Shown here in pieces: positions 37,890 through 49,430 of a DNA stretch of 64,000 bases. Below the pieces are notes generated by a model. That model worked only from the letters and a program-made list of their open reading frames with translations. It was not told where the DNA came from and did no database searches. The stretch's first letter is position 1. Each line of letters opens with the position of its first letter. The position numbers and the translations under genes were made by a program. The DNA lies in contig NC_082688.1 of assembly GCF_949987515.2 (NCBI RefSeq), forward strand, positions 71,614,731-71,678,730, in the 5' to 3' direction. This DNA comes from Delphinus delphis (Eukaryota > Chordata > Mammalia > Artiodactyla > Delphinidae).

Positions 37890-38165
37890 ACCATTTCTAC
37901 TGTTACCACCCTCCTCCAAGCCACCATCTTCTGTCTCTGCTCTCATCCTTGCATACAAGGAAGGCCTACAACACCTTACATGAACTGGCTCCTACTGCCT
38001 TTCTGACATCGTCTCACCCATCTCGCACTCATTCCCACTATGTCCTAGCCACACTTGTCTCCTTGCTGTTCCTCCAACACTCCAAGCACTTGTAGTGCCC
38101 TCTGCCTTAGAGCTCTTAACCCAGGTGTCTGCGTGGTAGGTTTCTCCATTCTTCTCAAATGTCCC
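37890..38165 (+). repeat. L2 LINE relic
   Basis: 'aaggcctacaacaccttaca' and 'tgaactggctcctactgcc', then 'cactatgtcctagccacact', 'ccttgctgttcctccaacac' and 'tcaaatgtccctta', follow L2 order. Confidence 0.6.
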
Positions 38166-40764
38166 TTATCAAAAAGAAATATATAGAGTTGTGTGTCCCC
38201 TTAATATCTGTGCACCATTTTGAATGAAAGTTTTGTGAGAGAAATTGGCTAAATCCTACACATACAGAGATGGTAATAGGGTCAACTGAGAAACATCAAA
38301 ATGCCAAGGCTATGCCTCAGTTTGAAGTCTCAGTTGATACTATTTATCCCAGAATAAAGGTTAATATAAAAACTGGTCTGGAACCAGTAAAAACACTTAG
38401 GTTCTGAAGGGAAAACTTGGAAAATGCCTTGTAAGGGTACTTTGAATTTGAAATTACAAGGTGTAAGGAATCCCCACCACAAAAATAACTCCTGCTGAAG
38501 ATGAGCTCATAGTCAAAATTTCCAAAAGCACTAAAGGAAAGGAGTTCTGAATGATAATGAGTCAACTTAACGAATGGGAGGATTCATATCCAAGAACCAA
38601 TGTCAACAGAAAAATGTGTAAGTGACTTTCAAATGTGTCATTCCATTCTGAAACATGTTGGCAAGTCCCAAAGGTGCAGAGCAGTCCAGCAGACTGGAGA
38701 CTAATGAAAGAATTCATGTTGTAGCTGGAGTCCAAAGGCAGTCTGTAGGCAGAATTTTTCCTTCCTCTGGGAACCTCAGTCTTCTTCTCTTAAGGTCTTT
38801 AACAGATCGAATGAGGCCCACCAGCATTATGGAAGGTAATCTGCTTTACTCAAAGTTGGCTGAATAAATGTTAAGCTTATCTAAAAAATACCTTCACAGA
38901 AACATCTAGACTCATGTGTGACCACATATCTGGGAACCATGGCCTAGCCAAGTTGACATATAAAATTAACCATCTTAAGCCCCAAAATGTTGGCCTAAAT
39001 GCAAGGCAGCAGTGCAGGTTGCAGTGTCCTGTGATTTCAGCAATTCTGTTTGAGTGTCTGGCCTTATAAATATTATATTATAATATTTCACCATAAATTT
39101 CTATATTCATAGCTAGAGAAAACACAAGACAACTTGTGTTATGAATGTGTGCATTTATTTAGCCTGTAGCAATCATTTCTTTTTGAAAAGTTGTATCATC
39201 TAGTTCTGAATTTGTTTGCATGACCATCTCACTCTCTGATTGAAGCAGAGTGGCATTTTAAAAAGAGATTGAAATAAATCATATTTTTATTATTACTAAA
39301 ATATTTGTATGATTTTCCTTCCTGTTTCTCCCCGCCCCTATAAGAAAATAAATCACAGAAAGAGATGACACTATGTTGTACATTGCCCTATCTTTTTTCC
39401 AACTCTATTTTCATCACCAAAACAATTCACAAACATAATAAACAGCACTTTTCTCTAAGAGAGGCAGAATAGAAATCCTTTAAGACTTCTTTTCAAATTT
39501 CTCTTTTAAGGTTTTTATCTTTTGTGTGTGTGAATATTTAGCATCTCATTATTTATATTGTTACTAAGTAGGATATAAATGACCTGGCTTTTCCTATGTG
39601 TCAGAGTACCAGTGTTTAGTTTTCATATGCCCAAAAGCATTTGCACTTATGCTACATAAAAAATGAATGCAGGGATTTTTTTATTTTATAATAACCTAAA
39701 CATACCCAAAGAAGCTATTTTGAACTCCCTCAAGCCAATCAAAGACCTCTATTTAGATGCATAAAGTACAAGAGATAAGAGGACATTTTCCTTGTCAAAA
39801 ATAATTATTCTGTTTAATAATATGTTTTCAGCAATGACTACACTAGGCATCATCATACAAGACACTCACAGTAAAAAGTGAAAATGAGAAGTTTATCTAT
39901 GCCGTCAAGGAGATTTTAGTCAAGTAAACCACCTTTAACAAAGAAAATAAAGAAACTAGAGGTAAGTCCTCAAGATCTAGAAATGGAACTAATCTTGCAG
40001 AGAATCTTTTCAGCCCAAGCACTTCTGGCTCAGAAAAATAGAGGTAAGAGAACTTAGGTGGGTTTCATAATTGCTTTGTTCCTGATGCTAGATGCTCAGC
40101 TCAAAGCATCCCAGTTGTGTCTGAACATTTGGCTTCCCTAACAAGCTGTGTACACCACAAAGCCCCCTCCTATAGAAGGAAATTGTCAGCTTGCCCAGAC
40201 ACTTTTTCCTGTCCCAGCAGAAATCCTCCTGGTTGAGATAACATGTTTCCTCTGTACCAGGATCTGCATAATCATTATTTAACGTGCACTCCACGTGCCA
40301 TCCACTGGATGTTTAGTATCTATGAATGTCCTCCATTCAGATTCTTGCCTACATTTGTCCTCACTACTTGCCTGGCTTTTAACTCACCCTTACCCCAGTG
40401 TTTAATATTTTGGACTTAGTGGCCTATTCTGTCAGCATTGTTTCAGCTGACTGCCCTTTTCCTAAACTATCTGAACTGCTTAAAGGTTTTCCTTGCAAGA
40501 CACCAAGCCTGGAGTAACAAATCTGGAATGTCTACACTTTCTTTTAGGCAAAGTTTCCAGCCCTGCGGCTAGGCTCTACCAGCATGTTATAGTACAGACA
40601 CAGTGAGTCTGATCAGTTCAGGTGTCTGATTTGCTAATTAGTTACTATAAAACTATAAGTAAAGTAGTTTTTCTTTCTTTCTTTTAGGTTATTATTAAAA
40701 TGAATTGAAACATTGCTGGAATATATGGGGAAAGTTCCATGTAATCAATGATTTGTAAATCTAG
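38166..40764. other. Unique AT-rich stretch
   Basis: No repeat family recognised. Frames of 68-73 codons at 38344-38565 (minus), 38655-38867 (plus) and 40088-40294 (minus) show no domain that I know. Confidence 0.5.
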
Positions 40765-40765
40765 A

Positions 40766-40812
<47 letters not shown>
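40765..40812 (+). repeat. (TG)n(TA)n microsatellite
   Basis: A short GT run passes into a long, nearly pure AT run of roughly 20 units ending at the 'atatataatgagag' junction. Pure AT runs of this length are usually length-polymorphic. Confidence 0.93.
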
Positions 40813-40813
<1 letters not shown>

Positions 40814-41209
40814 GAGAGAGAAAAGAGGATAATATTGTGCTTCATTATCTTGGATATATTCTAGGTGCCACTTAGTGATACAGCAGAAGATAACATGAGC
40901 CCTGATCTTTAGCAACCCATGACTTAAAGGGCATAGTGTGACTTACATGGAGTTTGGAGAATTATGATTATTTGCATAGAATATTGAGGCTTATTGAATT
41001 TGATGTATTACAGTTACCTCTATCATTGGAAATCCAACCTTTCTTGATAAAATCCTGCTACCCTGATGTTTTGAAAGGTAATTCTTAAAACATGTAATAT
41101 TTAGTATGAAATCATTTTACTTCCATGGATGAAATAAATTAGGTGGAATAAGTAGAAAGTGGTATGTTTTCTTCTGCTAGAGTTCTTGCCTTCAGTAACA
41201 AAGAGAAGA
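40813..41209. other. Unique AT-rich stretch
   Basis: Nothing recognised between the AT microsatellite and the next MIR. Confidence 0.5.
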
Positions 41210-41455
41210 GAGCTAACAATAAAGATTTACTAAGAATCAGTTATTCTACTAGGCTCTTTACACACATTAGTGCTTTTAATTCTAATAGGAATCTAATAAT
41301 CAAAACATATTAATAAATTTTATACAATGGGTAAAATGTGGCTCAGGATAACTGAACAAATTTCTACAAATAAAATAACTAGTAGATGGAGCAGAGTCAA
41401 ATTTGAAATCATGTCTATTTGACTTTAAAATCCATACTTTTTAAACTGCATCCTA
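41210..41455 (-). repeat. MIR SINE relic, antisense
   Basis: Reverse MIR order: 'ctaggctctttacacacatt', 'agtgcttttaattctaatag', 'tacaatgggtaaaatgtggc', 'gatggagcagagtcaaattt'. Confidence 0.65.
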
Positions 41456-42130
41456 AGAAGAATATCTTCCTAGAACTAGACAATAGGAATTAAAACCCTG
41501 GGTAATCCTAAAATTACCCTCCATAAATGTAATAAAATTTTATTGGCATTTTTTCCATGATACTCTACTCTGGCTACTCCAGTATACTCATACGGGGATA
41601 TTATTCGCTTACATATTCTTGATGTATATTTTCTTCATTTTCTGTAAATTTTCCACTGAGTGGGTCTAAGAAGCAAGTCTGCTTAGGCTGTTACTGCGTC
41701 CTTATTGACTTATATTAAAAGATGACACACTCAATACAGTATACTTATTTAATAGAATACAAAAGGACTGTAAAGAGGGATAATTTTGTTTTGAATCACT
41801 CATTTACCTTGTTTTTATAGAAATCTAATGATTATCACTAGTCATTTGAATTGTAGATTATTTTATGTTGGAATATTTCTTCATTTCTTTTATTTAAGCC
41901 AGGAATATGATGTTTTAAAAATATAAATTGAATAGCATCTGTTTATTATTATTCTGAATTTTATAATTTACCATGTTTACCATAAAATATTGAGGAATTT
42001 AGTGTTACTCTCTGGTATAATATCTGATTTTACGAGTATTATAGTGGAAAAAATGCATTAAGCACCTACTTCTAGGTGTTGTTGAAGGCTAGGAGATCTC
42101 TATTACACTGTGGCTTTGATGTTACATCTA
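41456..42130. other. Unique AT-rich stretch
   Basis: Nothing recognised. It borders the T-rich 3' tail of the antisense L1. No target duplication with the far side (48487 on) is convincing; 'ctatag' and 'ctatgg' are the closest match. Confidence 0.45.
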
Positions 42131-42514
42131 TAGTTCTTTTTATTTTTAACACCTTTATTGGAGTATAATTGCTTTACAATGCTGTGTTAGTTTCTGCTTT
42201 ATAACAAAGTGAATCAGCTATACTTATACATATATCCCCATATCTCCTCCCCCTTGCATCTCCCTCCCACCCTCCCTATCCCACCCCTCTGGGTGGTCGT
42301 ACAGCACCGAGCTGATCTCCCTGTGCTATGTGGCTGCTTCCCACTAGCTATCTATTTTACATTTGGTAGTGTATATATGTCCATGCCACTCTCTCACTTC
42401 GTCCCTGCTTACCCTTCCCCCTCCCCGTATCCTCAGGTCCATTCTCTAGTAGATCTGCATCTCTATTCCTGTCTTGCCCTTAGGTTCTTCATGACCAATT
42501 TTTTTTTTTTTTGT

Positions 42515-45495
42515 AGATTCCATATATGCGTTAGCATATGGTATTTGTTTTTCTCTTTCTGACTTACTTCACTCTGTATGACGCACTCTAGGTCCATCAA
42601 CCTCACTACAAATAACTCAATTTCGTTTCTTTTTATGGCTGAGTAATATTCCATTGTATATATGTGCCACATCTTCTTTATCCATTCATCTGTTGATGGA
42701 CACTTAGGTTGCTTCCATGTCCTGGCTATTGTAAATAGAGCTGCAATGATCATTGTGGTACATGACTCTTTTTCAATTATTGTTTTTTCAGGGTATATGC
42801 CCAATAGTGAGATTGCTGGGTCTTACAGTAGTTCTATTTTTAGTTTTTTACGAACCTCCATACTGTTCTCCATAGTGGCTGTATAAATTTACATTCCCAC
42901 CAACAGTGCAAGAGGGTACCCTTTTCTCCACTCCCTCTCCAGCATTTATTATTTGTGGATTTTTTGATGATGGCCATTCTGACTGGTGTGAGATGATATC
43001 TCATTGCAGTTTTGATTTGCATTTCTCTAATGATTAATGATGTTGAGTATTCTTTCATGTGTTTGTTGGCAATCTGTATATCTTCTTTGGAGAAATGTCT
43101 ATTTAGGTCTTCTGCCCATTTTTGGATTGGCTTGTTTTTTTTTTGATATTGAGCTGCATGAGCTGCTTGTAAATTTTGGAGATTAATCCTTTGTCAATTG
43201 CTTCATTTGAAAATATTTTCTCCCATTCTGAGGGTTGTCTTCTCGTCTTGTTTATGGTTTCCTTTGCTATGAAAAATCTTTTAACTTTCATTAGGTCCCA
43301 TTTGTTTATTTTTGTTTTTATTTCCATTTCTCTAGGAGGTGGGTCAAAAAGGATCTTGCTGGGATTTATGTCAAAGAGTGTTCTCCCTAGGTTTTCCTCT
43401 AAGAGTTTGATAGTGTCTGGCCTTACATTTAGGTCTTTAATCCATTTTGAGTTTATTTTTCTGTATGGTGTTCTAGTTTCATTCTTTTGCAGGTAGCTGT
43501 CCAGTTTTCCCAACACCACTTATTGAAGAGGCTGTCTTTCCTCCACTGTATATTCTTGCCTCCTTTATCAAAGATAAGGGGACCATATGTGCGAGGGTTT
43601 ATCTCTGGGCTTTCTATCCTGTTCCATTGATCTATATTTCTTTTTTTGTGCCAGTACCATACTGTCTTCATTACTGTAGCTTTGTAGTATAGTCTGAAGT
43701 CAGGGAGCCTGATTCCTCCAGCTCCGTTTTTCATTCTCAAGTTTGCTTTGGCTCTTCGGGGTCTTTTGTGTTTCCATACAAATTGTAAAGTTGTATAGGA
43801 ATGCAAGAGATTTCTGTACATTAATTTTGTATCCTGCTACTTTACCAAATTCATTGACTAGCTCTAGTAGTTTTCTTGTAGCATCTTTAGGATTCTCTAT
43901 GTATAGTATCATGTCATCTGCAAACAGTGACAGCTTTACTTCTTCTTTTCCGATTTGGATTCCTTTTATTTCCTTTTCTTCTCTGATTGCAGTGGCTAAA
44001 ACTTCCAAAACTATGTTGAATAAGAGTGGTGAGAGTGGGCAACCTTGTCTTTTTCCTGATCTTAGTAGAAATGCTTTCAGGTTTTCACCATTGAGGATGA
44101 TGTTGGCTGTGGGTTTGTCATATCCCTTTTTTTCTTGGTGAGTCTGGCTAATGGTTTATCAACGGTTTTTATCTTCTCAGAGAACCAGCTTTTCGTTTTA
44201 TTGATATTTGCTATCATTTCCTTAATTTCTTTTTCATTTATTTCTGATCTGATCTTTATGATTTCTTTCCTTCTGCTAACTCTGGGGGTTTTTTGTTCTT
44301 CTTTCTCTAATTGCTTTAGGTGTAAGGTTAGGTTGTTTATTTCAGATGTTTCTTGTTTCTTAAGGTAGGATTGTATTGCTATAAACTTCCCTCTTAGAAC
44401 TGCTTTTGCGGCATCCCATAGGTTTTGGGTCGTCGTGTTTTCATTGTCATTTGTTTCTTGGTATCTTTTGATTTCCTCTTTGATTTCTTCAGTGATTTCT
44501 TGGTTATTAAATAGTGTATTGTTTGGCCTCCATGTGTTTGTGTTTTTTTACAGATTTTTTCTCTAATTGAGATCTAGTCTCATAGTGTTGTGGTCAAAAA
44601 AGATAGTTGATAGGATTTCAATTTTCTTAAATTTACCAAGCTTGATTTTTTTTTTTTCTTTTCGGTACGTGGGCCTCTCACTATTGTGGCCTCTCCCATT
44701 GCGGAGCACAGGCTCTGAACGCACAGGCTCAGTGGCCATAGCTCACGGGCCCAGCTGCTCCATGGCATGTGGGATATTTCCAGACCGGGTCACGAACCCG
44801 GGTCCCCTGCATCGGCAGGCAGACTCTCAACCACTGTGCCACTGGGGAAGCCCCCCAAGGCTTGATTTGTGAGCAAAGATACGATCTATCATGGAGAAAG
44901 TTCCATGAGCACTTGAGAAAAATGTGTATTCTGTTGTTTTTGGATGGAATGTCCTATAAATATCAGTTAAGTCCATCTTGTTTAATGTATCATTTAAAGC
45001 TTGTGTTTCCTTATTTATTTTCATTTTGGATGATCTGTCCATTGGTGAAATTGGGGTGTTAAAGTCCCCTACTATGATTGTGTTACTGTCGATTTCCCCT
45101 TTTATGGCTGTTAGTATTTGCCTTATGTATTGAGCTGCTCCTATGTTGGGTGCATAAATATTTAGAATTGTTATATTTTCTTCTTGGATTGATCCCTTGA
45201 TCATTATGTAGTGTCCTTCTTTGTCTCTTGTAATAGTCTTTGTTTTAAAGTCTATTTTTTCTGATATGAGAATTGCTACTCCAGCTTTCTTTTGATTTCC
45301 ATTTGCATGGAATATCTTTTTCCATCCCCTCACTTTCAGTCTGTATGTGTCCCTAGGTCTGAAGTGGGTCTCTTGTAGACAACATATATATGGCTCTTGT
45401 TTTTGTATCCATTCAGCCAGTCTGTGTCTTTTGGTTGGAGCATTTAATCTATTTACGTTTAAGGTTATTATTGATATGTATGTTCCTTTTATCAT
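42515..45495 (-). pseudogene. L1 ORF2, inactivated by a SINE and two deletions
   Basis: ATG complement at 45493-45495. The endonuclease half is open for about 205 codons with N, QETH, NIYAP and DFNTP motifs, then runs into the SINE at 44649-44854. Downstream, the sequence passes from the 'KPLARLTKK' zone before the reverse transcriptase straight to the 'PTAN' zone. Comparison with the sense L1 (28893 to 29634) shows about 740 bp missing. A second block (equivalent of about 29965-30270) is missing after 'SLAFLY'. The FADD catalytic motif survives near 43910. C-terminal blocks at 43519-43103, 43058-42840 and 42804-42463 are separated by frameshifts. No active enzyme can be made. Confidence 0.93.
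44649..44854 (-). mobile_element. CHR-2-like SINE nested in L1 ORF2
   Basis: Antisense SINE with T-rich tail, GC-rich body and head 'ccactggggaagccc'. It interrupts the L1 endonuclease/linker region. The flanks hold a 13/14-bp duplication (ccaagcttgattt at 44636-44648; ccaaggcttgattt at 44855-44868, one extra G). The SINE is therefore younger than this L1. Confidence 0.96.
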
Positions 45496-45553
45496 TTTCT
45501 TAATTGTTTTGGGTTTGTTATTGTAGGTCTTTTCCTTCTCTTGTGTTTCTTGC

Positions 45554-46446
45554 CTGGAGAAGTTCCTTTAGAATTTGTTGTAAAGCTGGTTTGATGGTGC
45601 TGAATTCTTTTAGCTTTTGGTTGTCTGTAAAGATTTTAATTTCTCCGTTGAATCTGAATGAGATCCTTGCTGGGTAGAGTAATCTTGGTTGTAGGTTTTT
45701 CTCCTTCATCACTTTAAATATGTCCTGCCAGTCCCTTCTGGCTTGCAGAGTTTCTGCTGAAAGATCAGCTGTTAACCTTATGGGGGTTCCCTTGTGTGTC
45801 ATTTGTTGTTTTTCCTTTGCTGCTTTCAATATTTTTTCTTTGTATTTAATTTTTGACAGTTTGATTAATATGTGTCTTGGCGTGTTTCTCCTTGCATTTA
45901 TCCTTATGGGACTCTCTGTGCTTCCTGGATTTGATTAACTATTTCCTTTCCCATATTAGGGAAGTTTTCAACTATAATCTCTTCAAATATTTTCTCAGTC
46001 CCTTTCTTTTTCTCTTCTTCTTCTGGGACCCCTATAATTTGAATGTTGGTGCATTTAATGTTGTCCCAGAGGTCTCTGAGACTGTCCTCAATTCTTTTCA
46101 TTCTTTTTTCTTTATTCTGGTCTGTAGTAGTTATTTCCACTACTTTATCTTCCCGGTCACTTATCCGTTGTTCTGCCTCAGTTATTCTGCTATTGATCCC
46201 TTCTAGAGAATTTTTAATTTCATTTATTGTGTTGTTCATCACTGTTTGTTTGCTCTTTAGTTCTTCTAGGTCCTTGTTAAACATTTCTTGTATTCTCTCC
46301 ATTCTATATCCAAGATTTTGGATCATCTTTACTATCTTTATTCTGAATTCTTTTTTAGGTAGGCTGCCTATTTTCTCTTCATTTTTTTGTTCTGGTGGGG
46401 TTTTCCCTTGCTCCTTCATCCGCTGTGTTTTTCTCTGTCTTCTCGT
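45554..46446 (-). pseudogene. L1 ORF1, start and stop codons lost
   Basis: ORF1p homologue of the copy at 26832-27724. The ATG is replaced by ACG (plus-strand complement 46444-46446); the next ATG lies nine codons downstream. The coiled-coil and RRM-like part is open from there for 171 codons to 45904. A one-base loss after 'QRVP' then shifts frame. The C-terminal part, open from 45829, covers 'PRLLYPARISFRFNGE'. The expected TAG has become CAG (complement of 45554-45556), so this frame reads through to 45518. Less decayed in coding blocks than many old L1s. Confidence 0.9.
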
Positions 46447-48486
46447 ATTGCTTTTCTTACTGTGCTTGGGGTCTCCTTTTCGCAGGCTGCAGGTTCATAG
46501 TTCCCGTTGTTTTTGGTGTCTGTCCCCAGTGACTACGGTTGGTTCAGTGGGTTGTGTAGGGTTCCGGGGGTGGGGGGGGACTAGTGCCTGTGTTCTGGTG
46601 GATGAGGCTGGATCTTGTCTTTCTCGTGGTCAGGTCCATGTCTGGTGGTGTGTTTTGGGGTGTCTGTGGCCTTATGATGATTTTAGGCAGCCTCTGTGCT
46701 AAAGGATGGAGTTGTTTTCCTGTCTTGCTGGTTGTTTGGAATAAGGTGTCCAGTACTGTATTGAGCTGAGTGGAGCTGGGGCTTGGCGTTGAGATGGAGA
46801 TCTCTGGGAGATTTTCACCTTTTGATATTACATGGAGCTGGGAGTTCTCTTGTGGACCAGTGTCCTGAACCTGGCTCTCCCACCTCAGAGGCACAGCCCT
46901 GAAGCCTGGCTGGATCACCAAGAGCCTGTCATCCCCACGGCTCAGAATAAAAGAGAGAAGAAAAAAGAAAGAAGGAAAGAAGATAAAATAAACTTATTAA
47001 AATGAAAAATAATTATTTAAAAAATTTTTAAGTAATAAAAATATTAAAAAAAAGAAAGAAGAGAGCAACCAAACCAAAAAAGAAATCAACCAATGATAAC
47101 AAATGCTAAAAACTATACTTAAAGAAAAAACAAAAAAAAAATGGACAGACAGAACCCTAGGACAAATGGTAAAAGCAAAGCTATACAGACAAAATCACAC
47201 AGAAGCATACACATACACACTTATAAAAAGAGAAAAGGGGGGGAAATGTATATATCATTGCTGCCAAAATCCAACTCCTCAATTTTGGATGATTCGTTGT
47301 CTGTTCAGGTATTCCACAGATGCAGGGTACATCAAGTTGATTGTGGAGATTTAATCCACTGCTCCTGAGGCTGCTGGAAGAAATTTCCCTTTCTCTTCTT
47401 TGTTCGCACAGCTCCCGGGGTTCAGCTTTGGATTTCGACCTGCCTCTGCGTGTAGGTCGCCTGAGGGCGTCTGTTCTTTGCTCAGACAGGATGGGGTTAA
47501 AGGAGCAGCAGATTCGTGGGCTCTGGCTCACTCAGGCAGTGGGGGGGGGGGGGGGGGGGTACGGAGTTCGGGGCAAGCCTGCGGCCGCAGAGACCAACAT
47601 GACCTTGCACCATCCTGAGGCGCGCCGTGTGTTCTCCTGGGGTTGTTGTCCCTGGGTCACGGGACCCTGGCAGTGGCGGGCTCTACAGGCTCCCGGGAGG
47701 GGAGGTGTGGATAGTGACCTGTGCTTGCCCACAGGCTTCTTGGTGGCGGCAGCAGCAGACTTAGCGTCTCATGCCCGTCTCTGGGGTCCGCGCTGTTAGC
47801 CATGGCTTGCGCCCGTCTCTGGAACTCCTTTAAGTGGCGCTCTTAATCCCCTATCCTCGCGCATCAGGAAACAAAGAGGCAAGGAAAAGTCTCTTGCCTC
47901 TTCGGCAGTTCCAGACCTTTTTCCGGACTCCCTCCCGGCTAGCTGTGGCGCACTAACCCCCTTCAGGCTGTGTTCATGCAGCCAACCCCAGTCCTCTCCC
48001 TGGGATCCGACCAAAGCCCGGGCCTCAGCTCCCAGCCCCTGCCCGTCCTGGCGGGTGAGCAGACAAGCCTCTCGGGCTGGTGAGTACTGGTCGGCACCAA
48101 TCCTCTGCAAGAATCTCTCTGTTTTGCCCTCCGCACCCCTGTTGCTACGCTCTCCTCTGTGGCTCTGAAGCTTCCCCCTCCTCCTCACCACCCGCAGTCT
48201 CTGCCCGCAAAGGAGCTTCCTAGTGTGTGGAAACCTTTCCCCCTTCACAGCTCCCTCCCACTGGTGCAGGTCCCATCCCTATTCTTTTGTCTCTGTTTTT
48301 TCTTTTTTCTTTTGTCCTACCCAGTTACGTGGGGAGTTTCTTGCCTTTTGGGAGGTCTGAGGTATTCTACCGGCATTCAGTAGGTGTTCTGTAGGAGTTG
48401 TTCCACATGTAGATGTATTTCTGACGTATTTGTGGGGAGGAAGGTGATCTCCATGTCTTACTCTTCCGCCATCTTGAAGCTCCCTC
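46447..48486 (-). promoter_or_regulatory. L1 5'UTR with internal promoter region
   Basis: About 2 kb of L1 5'UTR, unusually complete. It is GC-rich near the 5' end (47350-48250) and A-rich on the plus strand in the middle (46940-47240). A G19 run on the plus strand (47541-47559), C19 in the L1 sense, sits inside. L1 5'UTRs carry a Pol II promoter; activity of this copy is unknown. Frames of 150 and 152 codons here are composition artefacts. Confidence 0.85.
48467..48477 (-). promoter_or_regulatory. YY1-like site at the L1 5' end
   Basis: Plus-strand ccgccatcttg, reading CAAGATGGCGG in the L1 sense, just inside the 5' end. YY1 binding at this position guides correct L1 start-site choice in human L1; its role here is inferred from the identical core. 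Confidence 0.65.
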
Positions 48487-48574
48487 CTATGGATTATTTA
48501 ATTTCTCCATTTTAGTTGACTAAAGGCGAATGTTTCCGACTGGCTCCCAGGTGTCAGCCTGCTGCATGCTCTTC

Positions 48575-49430
48575 TCAGTAGTACAGTATCTTTATTTCAA
48601 GCCCAGGATGTCTGGAAGCAAGCATAAAAGCAGCGGTGATATAGCTGGTACTGCTAAGAAGCGCCAAGCGATAATGTTGGAAAGAAAAGTGAAAGTAATT
48701 GAGAGAGTGGAGCGAGGCGAAAGGATGGAATTGGAGGCCCAGAGAAAGGCTGAAAAGAGACAAGAAGAAGAAGAAGTAGCTGAAGAACCGAAGAGATTCA
48801 TGACGCAGGAAATGGCATGGAGATTTTCTTCATTTGAGGAGGCACTGTTAGTTTTTGAGGTACAGGACCCACATGTAGAACAGTACACGAAGGTTGCAGC
48901 AGCCATTTGGGATGCAATCCAGTGCTACCGTCTCATCTATGATGAGAAAAGAAAGAGCTACTACCCAGACATCACTGGATCATTTTTTCAAGAGAATAGA
49001 TAGAACTGAATCCAGCAAGGAACCAGAACTTGTGCCATCAACGTCAGGCGTGAGTGCAATTGCAGCCTGCCCTCCATCCCCTGTTGCTGACGATCCTTCA
49101 GCTCTACCATCTCCCACCTCTTCTCCCTCCTCCAGTCAGTAACTCTTCTTGCCTGTTCACTAGATGCCAGCTCCTGTATGCCAGCTGTTGTACTGTACAC
49201 TGTACTTTTCAAGGTACTGTACTGTAGGATTAAAAATGTTTTCTTTATTTATTGTGTTTGATTTTTATGTATTATTTGTGTAAAAAGTATTATAAACCTG
49301 TTACAGTACAGTACTATATAGCTGATTGTGTTAGTTGGGTACCTAGGCTTAGTTTGTTGGACTTACAAACAAATTAGATATACAAAGGTGCTCTCAGAAT
49401 GGAGCTTGTTCATATGTAGGGGACTTACTG
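48575..49430 (+). mobile_element. Tigger-family (pogo/Tc1-mariner) deletion derivative
   Basis: DNA-transposon relic. The right end is the inverted terminus 'gtaggggacttactg', followed by TA (49431-49432), the Tc1/mariner target. The left terminus is not seen: the first recognisable text is 'gtacagtatctttatttcaa' at about 48583, about 90 bp from the 5' end of the antisense L1. The DDE core is missing, and only N- and C-terminal coding ends remain. The exact Tigger subfamily is not assigned. Confidence 0.82.
48608..49142 (+). pseudogene. Tigger transposase remnant: DNA-binding start joined to C-terminal tail
   Basis: ATG 48608 opens 'MSGSKHKSSGD' and a basic 'KKRQAIMLERKVKVIERVERGER' stretch, the first helix region of the CENP-B/pogo-type DNA-binding domain. 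At about residue 38 it passes directly into the Glu-rich 'EKRQEEEEVAEEPKRF' C-terminal segment, so the rest of the DNA-binding region and the whole DDE catalytic domain are deleted. The frame ends at 49003. A +1 shift near 48945 is needed to follow the true tail, Ser/Pro-rich and ending at TAA 49140-49142. An in-frame extension upstream to 48530 is probably outside the transposase. Transposition activity is impossible; retained DNA binding is speculative. Confidence 0.8.

Larger units (their letters stand above)
42131..48486 (-). mobile_element. L1 LINE reaching its 5' end, antisense, with internal deletions
   Basis: Antisense L1 about 6.36 kb long, including a 206-bp SINE. It reads from the A-rich tail (T-rich at 42131-42145) through 3'UTR, ORF2 and ORF1 to about 2 kb of 5'UTR. 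The 5'UTR ends in the conserved 'gcttcaagatggcggaag' start (plus-strand 48462-48479). It has lost two reverse-transcriptase blocks (junctions near 44125 and 43788), the ORF1 start codon and the ORF1 stop codon. It lies in inverted orientation to the L1 at 26178-31928, about 10 kb away. Confidence 0.96.

Noticed and set aside
45720..46702. Plus-strand frames of up to 219 codons opposite L1 ORF1
   Set aside because: Complementary shadows of the antisense L1 coding sequence.
47341..48250. Frames of 152 and 150 codons on opposite strands
   Set aside because: They lie in the GC-rich L1 5'UTR, where stops are scarce by composition; no domain is present.
42100..48520. Target-site duplication for the antisense L1 (ctatag / ctatgg)
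   Set aside because: Too short and imperfect to distinguish from chance.
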